From the NCBI GenBank assembly GCA_037127255.1, contig JBANSL010000014.1:63813646-63877645 (forward strand): 64,000 nt of DNA. The letters run 5' to 3'. The first letter of the stretch is position 1. Each line of letters opens with the position of its first letter. Origin of the DNA: Persicaria tinctoria. Lineage: Eukaryota > Streptophyta > Magnoliopsida > Caryophyllales > Polygonaceae. This document shows, piece by piece, positions 33,145 through 41,815 of the stretch. The translations under genes were made by a program, and so were the position numbers. Below the pieces are notes generated by a model. The model was not told where the DNA came from. It saw only the letters and a program-made list of their open reading frames with translations, and made no database searches.

Positions 33145-33875
33145 TATATATATATATAGTTCCTCCAAATTGACATATTTGATTGTTCATAAAATGATGT
33201 TTTAAGAAAATATTAAATTTTGTATTAAAAAATGTTAAAACTAATTAAAATAACTCAACCTTTTGAAGTTATTAAAAAAACATATATCATCTTTCAAAGT
33301 AAGAAACATAACTTAATCTTTGGGATCAGATCGGTGGTAACAAAGCATCCCAATTTTATTTTATTTACCAAAACCATATATAAATTCGGATAAAAACGAT
33401 GACATATAATTGACAAAATTAAAAGTTCGATGAAATTTGGCTGATATTCACTTGTTTTAATGAAAATGATATCATTATATCAATTTTATGTCATTGTTTT
33501 GACCCAATATATGGTTGAAAAAATGATTGAGTTACGATAATTTGTTATCACATTTCTCCTAAAAGTTGTGTTATCTTTCTTATAGTTGAAAAGTGGTGAT
33601 ATTTTTTTTAACACTCCTAAAAAGGTTGGGTTATTTTAATTAGATTTGCCTAAAAATATCTTTGTTGAATTCAACTAACTTTTTCATAAATTTTGATATA
33701 CCAACTTACACTTTTTTAACTAATCATTTTTTTTAAATACCCACTTTTGTTTAATTTGTTTATCAAAAGATTGGAGATGCATACGTACGTGGAGACATTC
33801 TCTCATACCTTCCAGGAAAGTAACTAGACAACTGACAGGTTGACGCACCTAGGGCTGAGTTTTACCATAGCCGTG
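33145..33875. other. AT-rich noncoding DNA
   Basis: A TA run at about 33,145-33,158 is followed by DNA with no gene. Two blocks ('taattaaaataactcaacctttt' and, inverted, 'aaaaggttgggttattttaa') near 33,240 and 33,610 suggest a hairpin-type repeat. Confidence 0.45.
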
Positions 33876-33880
33876 GAGCG

Positions 33881-34085
33881 TATTGGACTATATGTAACCG
33901 AGGGTAGTTTGTGTAACTTAATTAAGACAATATGGGAGGACTTTTCTAATTATGAGAACCAGAGTTATATAAATACAGAACTCGTGGTTCGTTGTATCCA
34001 ACATTCTGTACACACACTATTCTCTGTAATCAAGCTTAGATCTCCATTGTTCCCCTAATCTTTGTTTTCAATGGAGGTTTTCTCA
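33881..34085 (+). repeat. 5' LTR of the Copia element
   Basis: Matches the 3' LTR at 35,248-35,453 with scattered substitutions and a few small indels. It contains 'tatataaatac' as a probable TATA region. Confidence 0.93.
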
Positions 34086-34097
34086 TGGTATCAGAGC
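34086..34097 (+). promoter_or_regulatory. Primer-binding site (initiator Met-tRNA)
   Basis: TGGTATCAGAGC lies immediately after the LTR end CTCA, the classic minus-strand priming site of plant Copia elements. Confidence 0.93.
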
Positions 34098-34221
34098 CGA
34101 CGGTAACTCGGTCGACATGTGTGGGTTCTCGCTGGTCTTCGTTCTAATTTTCTTGTTTTGCTTTGCTTTGTTTACTAGTTGTCTGTCATATTGTTTGATT
34201 TCTGTGGATTTCTCGAGATCC

Positions 34222-34610
34222 ATGGCTGAGAACATTGATCCTAATAATCCGATTGGTGTGAATACTTCGAATGATCCTCTTGCGTTGTCTAATTCAGACA
34301 ATCCAGGATCACAATTGATTCCGGTGAAGTTTTTCGAGAATAATTTCTTGGGCTGGAGTCGTGGAGTTCGTCTTGCCCTGGGTGCCAAGAACAAGATTGT
34401 GTTCATTGATGGGAGTTGTAGCCAAGCATCGGTCGGACCTGCTAACTTTTCAAATGTGGACTCGGGCAGATTACATGGTTCGGTGTTGGTTGCTTAATTC
34501 GCTTGAGAATTCAATTTCAGAAAGCTTCCTGTTCGTGGATTCTACGAAACAGCTTTGGGAAAAACTATGGGAGATAGGTTGGTCGATTACTCTTTTTAAA
34601 TTTAACAAGA
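34222..34610 (+). pseudogene. Copia gag N-terminal fragment
   Basis: Starts MAENIDPNNPIGVN and reads the Gag N-terminal signature DNPGSQLIPVKFFENNFLGW, then LGAKNKIVFIDGS. A frameshift near 34,440 moves the continuation (DYMVRCWLLNSLENSISESF, then TKQLWEKLWE) to the next frame. The CCHC nucleocapsid and everything up to late RT are deleted. Confidence 0.88.
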
Positions 34611-35240
34611 CCTGATATTTCTTACTTAGTTCAGCACCTTTCACAGTTTGTAAGTAATCATCGAGTGCCTCACTATCAAACAGATGTACATGTTCTTAGA
34701 TATCTTCGAGGTACTATTAGTGCTGGATTGTTTTACTCTGCTAGATCTGTTCTTCATCTCTCGGCATTCAGTGATGCATATTGGGGATCTTGTGCCTTTA
34801 CAACTCGTTCTCTTTCTAGCTATTATGTTCTTTTAGGAGATTATTTTATCTCCTGGAAGACAAAGAAACAATTGTTTCTAAGTCCTCTGCAGAGTCCGAA
34901 TACATATCCCTATCATACACTAGCAGTGAGCTTATTTGGCTAGAAGGTTTGTTTTTGGATCTTCACATCAGCATTCCATTACCTATTACTTTGCATTGTG
35001 ACAACCGTGTTGCTATACATTTGACTGCTAATCCTGTATTTGACGAAAGAACCAAATATCTTCAAATAGATTGTCATTTTGTAAGGGAGAAACAACAACA
35101 AGGTTTTCTTCACACACACATCATCTTCCCACTTCTCTGCAATTAGCGGACATCATAACAAAACCATTGGGTGAGCAACATCACAAATTCCTGTCTACCA
35201 AGTTGGGATGGGTGTTTGATACACCAGATCCAACTTTTTG
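34580..35240 (+). pseudogene. Copia pol C-terminus: end of RT and RNase H
   Basis: The sequence around 34,590-34,680 encodes LTRPDISYLVQHLSQFV, the RT C-terminal block, followed by HVLRYLRGT, AFSDAYWGSC, LGDYFISWKTKKQ, TLHCDNRVAIHLTANPVF, TKYLQIDCHFVREK and TKPLGEQHH. This is the standard Copia RNase H. SDADWG has become SDAYWG, removing a catalytic Asp, and several frameshifts are present. Confidence 0.9.
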
Positions 35241-35247
35241 AAGGGGG

Positions 35248-35453
35248 TATTGGAATATGTGTAACCAAGGGTAGTTTGTGTAACTTAAGACAATATGGGA
35301 GGACTTTTGTAACTATGAGAATCAGAGTTCTATAAATACAGCTAGAACTCGTGGTTTAGTGGTAACCAACATTATGTACACACACTATTCTCTGTAATCA
35401 AGCTTAGATCTCCATTGTTCCCCTAATCTTTGTATTCAATGGAGGTTTTCTCA
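35248..35453 (+). repeat. 3' LTR of the Copia element
   Basis: Begins TATTGGAATATGTGTAACC and ends TTTTCTCA; homologous along its whole length to the 5' LTR. Confidence 0.93.
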
Positions 35454-35458
35454 AAGCG

Positions 35459-35744
35459 CTGTCCAGTTGAGCTCAACGACATCGTCCAAAAGGATGCTCT
35501 TGGGCAGTAGTTTAATCGCGATTAACCAATCCCAAATTTTCGTCTTGTATAAAAAAAGGAGGTGCGTACATACATATTAAGAGTTATCATACGCTTAATA
35601 TACAGTAACATGAAATTTTTATGTAACAAATATTACATATGTCGATTGAATTGATCAAATGATAAGTTTTAAAGGGTTAATTTTGTAAACTAGGATCATC
35701 TTAGAATCAATTATCTATAAGAGAAATTAAATAATTCATTATCT
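35459..35744. other. Spacer between the Copia and hAT elements
   Basis: No gene or element end is recognised. Confidence 0.45.
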
Positions 35745-35752
35745 CATGTACT

Positions 35753-36771
35753 AAGTGGTGGAGCCAGAAAAATTTCGGAGGGAGCACAATCATATATGTA
35801 CGATATAGTTTGGAATTAAATTGACATAAAGAATTATATATAATACGATGATAAATGATGTTATTTTAAGATAAAATGTCATCGGTTTATGATAAAATGC
35901 TATCATTTTTTTCGCGCCTAAAAAAAGGAAATATAAATATATAAATGAAATATCCGAAAAAAATTAAATAAATAAGTATAGAAAACACAATATAATAAAC
36001 ATTAATTTAAGTTGATAGTTGTTATATGAGCTAAGTAGCTAGAGCATGACTCGAGTTTTGCTCAATAAAAGCTCGGCTCGAGCATCATTTACAAAATGAG
36101 TTGATTATGAGCACATTTTTATGCTTGATTCAAAGCTCGGCTAGGTTCGATTGAAACCCAAAAGGCATGAATTTTGTGAAATTTATAAATTTTCTTTTAA
36201 ATTACTATGTCATTAGCAAGTAAAGTTGCATAATTGTTGGAACAAAAAAAAAAACTCATCTCAAACTCGTTCATTTACTAATTAAACAAGTCGAGTATGA
36301 GCTCAAGTTCAAATATAGATTCGACTCGAGGTTTACTTGTTTCTAAATGAGCTAAATAATGTAATAATGTATAACCTATAATGTACGTATTTTTTATCAG
36401 ATGTCTCTGAAGAGATTGTTGCACTCATAACATAATAATGTATAACCAGATATAAAAATGTTAAACTTGCGTAACTTCTTATCTAATTGTCGAAATGATT
36501 AGTATAACCTCTCATTTCGAATCTCTCGAGATGAATTACAACATGTGAATGTTAATTTAAGTAAAATATAAAAGCATTATGATCTATTGAAACAAAATTA
36601 AAGTGATTAATATACTTTTAATTTTTAAACATTCATAACTTTTTACTCAGATATCGAATTAATGCGTATTATATATTCAAACGATGCTATCGACGAGGAG
36701 AATACACCTATGTAGTTCATCCAATAAGAGAGGGGCACGTGACCCTCTAGTACCCCTCAGCTCCGCCCCTG
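35753..36771. mobile_element. Non-autonomous hAT-like element
   Basis: The left end AAGTGGTGGAGCC pairs with the right end, whose reverse complement is CAGGGGCGGAGCT. CATGTACT is duplicated at 35,745-35,752 and 36,772-36,779. The next base also matches, so 8 or 9 bp are possible; 8 bp and the CAGGGGCGGAGC terminus favour hAT. The interior is AT-rich and noncoding. Confidence 0.78.
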
Positions 36772-36829
36772 CATGTACTAATATGTAACAGTTTTTAGGA
36801 TTTTGATAAAGGTGACAATTTGGTCTATA

Positions 36830-37085
36830 TCCGATGGAGGGGGGGAATGACGTGGCATAGGAGATTAATATCGACCATTCATTGCACGTTGCAAGGGGAA
36901 AATGCATGCATGGGTAGAGGGAAAAATGCATGTATGGGGTGAGGGAAATTGATTTATTTCCGATATGAAATTCTTAATTGTTTGCAAAAGAGATGAAGGT
37001 GAAGTGATTCAATTAAGTGAACGATTGATAACGGACAATGTCATTAATATATATTGGCCTCCGCGCTCTAAACGTTGATTATATA
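36830..37085 (-). promoter_or_regulatory. Displaced upstream region of zinc-finger copy 2
   Basis: Matches 4,270-4,538 upstream of copy 1 in order: 'cgatggaggg', 'gggaatgacgt', 'gatttatttccg', 'gataacgga', 'attaatatatattggcctcc', 'cgttgattatat'. It is now about 4.7 kb from its gene because a Micron-like, a Copia and a hAT element lie between. Confidence 0.6.
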
Positions 37086-37255
37086 TTTAGGTTCATGATT
37101 TACATTAAAAAAATATAATTAATTTCTCATTTGGTGAAACTTTATTGGGCACATTCATAGTAGGGGAGACTCTATATACATCAGCTTTATTTTATGAATT
37201 TGATGAATTAATTAAATACCCGTAGGAGTGAACCTGGCAAATGGCAATATTATTT

Positions 37256-37745
37256 GGGGTAATTTGCGAATAGCCACGAAATATTGATAAAATGACAAAT
37301 TGGTTAAATGTCCACGTTTTGGGATAAATTTGTGAAATGTCCTAAATATAAACCTCCTCCCTTCTCCCACGCGCGTTTCTCTCTCATCCGGCTCTCCCTC
37401 TCTGCACGCTCTCTCTCTCGCACTGCTCAGTTCTGTTCGACCGTCATTGAAGACGAAGGTTTCTCTCTCCCCGACGCTCTCTCTCCTACGCGCTGCTCTC
37501 TCCTCCTACGCTCTCTCTACTGCTCAACTGCTCACCGATACCGCCGATCTCTCTGATCCCATCAAAGCCACCGATTTTAATGTTCCTCCAATCGAATCAA
37601 GTAAGTATAGCATTCCAATAATTATAGCGAGAAGCAGCTCGAAAACTCTCTCGTCGAAGACTCCTCTTTTAGGTTTTTCCTCTCCACGCCTCTCTCGCGA
37701 CTGCAATCTTCGTTTTCTTCCATCGGAGTGGCTGTTAGGGTAAAT
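37256..37745 (+). mobile_element. Mutator-like terminus related to the 11.2-kb element
   Basis: GGGGTAATTTGCGAATAGCC, then 'gtccacgttttgggataaat' and 'ttgtgaaatgtcc', reproduces the inverted-arm start of the 11,191-14,005 element. A similar CT-rich, GC-rich interior with first-exon-like frames follows. I found no partner terminus downstream, so the right end is lost or too diverged. It may be the left end of a gene-capturing element that includes the ZIFL pseudogene. Confidence 0.6.
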
Positions 37746-37799
37746 TATTGTCGTCTTAGGACTTTGGATTTGTGGTTTTTTCTTGAGCTTATTATCAGT

Positions 37800-38690
37800 T
37801 GTGTAGATCAAATCCTTTTCTCCGGCTCCTGTTGATAACATTCCAGTAATGACTGAGTTCGAAACTGCATTGAAACGGCGTAAATTTTCTTCGATTTGTT
37901 GATGTTTCTGAGTAGATTCTGAAGTATACAATCGAATCTAGTAACCAGTGCAATGGAATCATAGAAAATTTGCACCGAAGGCGCAAATTTTCTTCGATTT
38001 TTGAAATGTCGGAGTCGATTTTGAAGTCTCAAGGTGTTTGTGTTTATGTTTCTTTGTCGAATTGCACTGTGAAGGCTTTGAAATTAAGCATACATGTTAC
38101 AGATTTTGGTCTTAAATTGGGATGTTTGATTCACTGCACTTCTTTCATCTTTCTGAAATTGTCCTGAAAATGCAGACTTTGTGCCCTCCACCTGTTCGAC
38201 AAAATGCCAAAGAGACAAACCACAGTTTGCGTGGTGTCCGACTGTTTTACTTATCAATCGACCGAAGATCGATTGATAAGGAAATTGATCTTTGCTTCTG
38301 CTGATCGACTTTGCTTCTTTGCTTGCAGGATAAGCATCGATCAAAGGTTTCAGTTCAGCACTATGTGGCTTGAACTTGTGGAATGTAGGATGTGCATTAG
38401 AAGACATTGTAGTTGGTAGTTTAAAGCAAGAGGATTTCATGATGCAAGCATGGTGATTTTCAGAAGGCTTGTCCAACCACTCGATTTTGGTATTTAATTT
38501 TTATTTGGCCTGCTTGAAAGAGGACTATTTGGATTTTGAAGTCTCCATTCGAATCTGTGACTGTTTATGCTCATTTTTGTTGTATCTGAATCAAATACAG
38601 TCGAATCCAGTGATTACAGCAATGGAATGACAGAAAATTTGCGCCTTTGGCGCAAATTTTGTTTGAAGATGGTTGAACATCCAATGTCAT
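37800..38690. repeat. Diverged direct duplication with two palindromes
   Basis: Blocks around 37,900-38,030 and 38,520-38,690 share 'tacaatcgaatc(t/c)agt', 'gcaatggaat', 'agaaaatttgc' and 'gattttgaagtctc'. Each contains one strong palindrome: 37,964-37,992 and 38,634-38,660 (AAAATTTGCGCC, TTT loop, perfect 12-bp stem). Confidence 0.7.
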
Positions 38691-38769
38691 GTTTATTTCA
38701 GTTAGCATGTAGTTTCAATAGTTTACTCCAGTTTTTTTACTCATGAAGAGTTTTGCATCTATTTTGCAG

Positions 38770-40020
38770 ATTTTCTCACTATGGGCTGTCAGTCCGCGTA
38801 ATTTAGGGGGCCTAAGCTACCCAACTAATGATGTTGGTGAAATTCTTTCCATCATCGGTATGCCATTTATAATTTTATGTTGTTGTGTCATGCCTGCTTA
38901 GCATCTTTATAGGCACATAATTCTGTTAGCTACATTCTTTAACTGATTCCTGCAGCCCTAAAAACACAATATCAAATATGATACATTCAAATAAATAGCT
39001 TGTCAATCAGCACTGTTTAGCATTATGAAATGCTTCCTTTTACTTTGGATCTTTGTAGCCCTAACAAGGTGGTTCTCACTCACACTAACCAATATCTGTT
39101 TGACCATCTTCCTTTCTTTCTGTCAAAATTTCAGGTTTTGGTATGTTGCTATCTCAGTTCTTTACTTATCCATTCATGGACAGAGCATTTGGTCCCATTA
39201 TCACAATCCGAATATGTAGTGTAAGTTCATTTGACACCCTACTTACACCTAGTTGTTGTTGCATTTGGCTGATCAATTCCACCGTGCAGGCTCTATCAAT
39301 ACCCCGTGTTGCAGATCTATTCTTTCATAGGGACGCTGTCAGGATTGACTCTTTTAGTGCTGCTAAATTGCGCGTTTGTGTTCAAGAACGTTTTGGCCGT
39401 ATGTCTTCAGTCTTCCTTCATCCATCCCCTAATTTGTTTGAGCAATAACAATGATTCACATTTATTTACTAAAATTTAATCATCATAACTCATATCAATA
39501 AACTAGAACATCACGAGACAGATGAGAATTTTAGCTTGATTCTTGATCATGATTTCGTGCTTGATCAAAATTATATCTATCAGACCCATTGCTAACTCAT
39601 GGCATTTTACTTTGTTCAGACATCCATCATCACAAGCATGTTTATTCTGCAAAACAGGGATGTGGTAACCTTCATTTCTCTTACCTTCTTCCTGTCATCT
39701 TTCCATTTATGTTATCTTCAAATCGACGAACTGATCAAACCCCTGATTACATATTTACAGGACCAGGACCAAAGAGGAGCTGCCAACGGCGTAGCTATGA
39801 CGGTTATGTCTATAGCCAAGGCCATCGGTCCAGCCATTGGAGGTGCATTGTAAGTGCATCAACAACTCGCATGTGCCTCTCAACGACCCGTTGTTTTCAT
39901 TCTATTTACGCTACAATATCTTGAAAACACATTCTTTGCAATCATCTTACAATGTATAATTTCTTCTTTCATAGGCTTTCTTGGGCCGAGAGGCGTCAAT
40001 ATGCTTCCTTCCTTCAAGGT
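38770..40020 (+). pseudogene. ZIFL: ZIFL-type major facilitator transporter, C-terminal half, intron-containing pseudogene
   Basis: Exon-like pieces with AG/GT borders read in order. 38,770-38,857: FSLWAVSPRNLGGLSYPTN. 39,135-39,220: GFGMLLSQFFTYPFMDRAFG. 39,290-39,398: SIP, then after a one-base shift YSFIGTLSGLTLLVLLNCAF. 39,620-39,664: TSIITSMFILQNRDV. 39,761-39,849: DQDQRGAANGVAMTVMSIAK, then AIGPAIGGAL. 39,975-40,018: LSWAERRQYASFLQ. This is the membrane half of plant ZINC INDUCED FACILITATOR-LIKE vacuolar/plasma-membrane transporters. The N-terminal half and last helix are missing. Retained introns mean it was copied as DNA, not via mRNA. It is most likely transposon-captured, given the terminus at 37,256. 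Confidence 0.85.
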
Positions 40021-40152
40021 GCAACCTATGCCAAACGAACCTTCATCTGTCTTCGCACTTTTTTGTGTTAACTTAAATAAACATGCCCTTAGTATCCATT
40101 CCCGAGCCATCGGTGCAACCTATGCCAAACGAACCTTCATCTGTCTGTCAGA
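40012..40152. repeat. Direct duplication after the last ZIFL exon
   Basis: 'ggtgcaacctatgccaaacg' followed by 'aaccttcatctgtct' occurs at about 40,018 and 40,111. Confidence 0.9.
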
Positions 40153-40823
40153 TTGACAGAATACCAATGAAGTTATTAACCATGTCAGTATGCAGCTGTA
40201 GGGTGTGAATAATGAGCATAGAGTGGCATCAAAATTGGCACTAATCAACCATTGACATGCATAAAAACAGTAGTGTTTTATTACGCTTCTTGGTAGAATC
40301 AAGTAGTGAGTAGTTGTCTTTTGTACCTTTCTAAGTGATGGTCTTTGGACCGAATGGTAATAGTAAAATTAACACTGATCTTTATTATGAACTCCATTGA
40401 TATTTGATATAGCTAATTTAATTGCAACTGGACTTGTGATTTCTTTATATTCTGGGAACATTGACTTGTGATTCCTTCGATATTCAATTTGTTTTTCCTT
40501 TTTCTAAAGTTACAAGGAATATGTACTATTAGTAGCTCTTGCAATTCAAACACATTCATCGTTCACCTGCTACGTTATTCATTTATGTGTGCTAGATGCT
40601 TTGAAAGATTAGGTCAATATTTGACCTCACGTGCCGAGCCTTTAATTATCTAAATTATATGAATCATTTATGTGCATTCATGATTTCAATTGATCAGATT
40701 CAAATTAAGTATTCGATTACAAGATTTCAATTATATCTTATTTTTGCACTTTTTTTTAATGTTATAGGATAGATTACAAGTATTCGATTTATATCTCTGG
40801 TCTAGTAATTATTGAGCTTTAAA
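40153..40823. other. AT-rich DNA without a recognised gene
   Basis: Only short frames without domains. The last 30 bases before the tRNA-like sequence ('attgagctttaaaa') belong to the tRNA-like repeat family. Confidence 0.45.
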
Positions 40824-40891
40824 AGCCTCTTAGTTCAATGGTAGAGCGACGTGCTTATGCGCATACGTGGGTTCGACTCCCGCATATGCTA
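40824..40891 (+). other. tRNA-like sequence T1
   Basis: AGCCTCTTAGTTCAATGGTA followed by GAGC forms a recognisable D-arm. GTGGGTTCGACTCCCGC is a good T-arm with the GTTCGA loop. The acceptor pairs only partly and the middle hairpin has a 4-base loop (TTAT) instead of a 7-base anticodon loop, so it is not a normal tRNA gene. About 100 bases of 3' flank are shared with T4 at 56 kb (reverse strand). Confidence 0.6.
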
Positions 40892-41079
40892 AAGTATATA
40901 TAATTCTAGTAATTTATAAAATTTTGTTATAAATGTTCAATAATAAGATATATTAGTGCAATTTTTTAGTGATGACATCATTTTTATGTGAAATTTATAT
41001 GTGCTGACATCATTTTTATGCATATTTTTTAGTGTTGACAGCATTTTTATGCGTATTCTAGTGACTTTGGAGCTTGTTT

Positions 41080-41815
41080 AGCAAAAATAAGATCATGTTG
41101 AGCAAATTTCCACTAATATCTCATGTTGTGCAATTATAGTCTATTGATGAGCAAAAATAAGACCATGTTGTGCAATAATCTATTGAGCAAGTACAAAATA
41201 ATATTGAGGAAAAAATAAGATCATGTATGTTGAGCACAATTTCATAAGTCTCAATAGTTGTGCAAAAATAATCTATTGTTTAGCAAAAATAAGATCACGT
41301 TAAGCAAATTTTCCACCAATCCCCCGTGTTGTGCAATTATAGTCTATTGATGAGCAAAAATAAGATCATTTTGTGCAATAATCTAATGAGCAACTACAAA
41401 ATAATATTGAGAAAAAATAAGATCATGTTGAACACAATTTCACAAGTCTCAATTGTTGTGCAAATATAATCTATTGTTGAGCAAAAATAAGATCATGTTG
41501 AGCAAATTTCCCCCAACCCCCATGTTGTGCAATTATAGTCTATTGATGAGCAAAAATAAGACCAAGTTGTGCAATAATCTAATGAGCAACTATAATATAA
41601 TGTTGAGAAAAAATAAGATCATTTTGAATACAATTTCACAAGTCTCAATTGTTGTGCAAATATAATCTATTGTTGAGCAAAAATAAAATAATGTTGAGCA
41701 AATTTCCACCAATCCCCCATGTTGTGCAATAATAGTCTATTGATGAGCAAAAATAAGACCATGTTGTGCAATAATCTATTGAGAAACTATAAAATAATAT
41801 TGAAGAGAACATGCA
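41080..41815. repeat. ~197-bp tandem array of GAGCAAAAATAAGATC-type units
   Basis: 'gttgtgcaat(t/a)atagtctattg' lies near 41,125, 41,328, 41,524 and 41,721, a period of 196-203 bases. Units contain 'gagcaaaaataaga(t/c)c', 'caatcccccatgttgtgca' and 'cacaagtctcaattgttgtg'. These are the reverse complement of the 12.2-12.7 kb array. Confidence 0.92.

Larger units (their letters stand above)
33881..35453 (+). mobile_element. Internally deleted Ty1/Copia LTR retrotransposon
   Basis: Two ~205-bp LTRs (33,881-34,085 and 35,248-35,453) begin TATTGGA and end TTTTCTCA. The flanks GAGCG (33,876-33,880) and AAGCG (35,454-35,458) look like a 5-bp target duplication with one change. The primer site TGGTATCAGAGC follows the 5' LTR directly, as in plant Copia elements primed by initiator Met-tRNA. 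A purine tract, AAGGGGG, precedes the 3' LTR. Between them only the gag start and the end of pol remain; protease, integrase and most of RT are gone. Confidence 0.94.

Noticed and set aside
40824..40891. Functional tRNA gene
   Set aside because: The central hairpin has a 4-base loop and the acceptor is mismatched; the same non-canonical form recurs in repeats.
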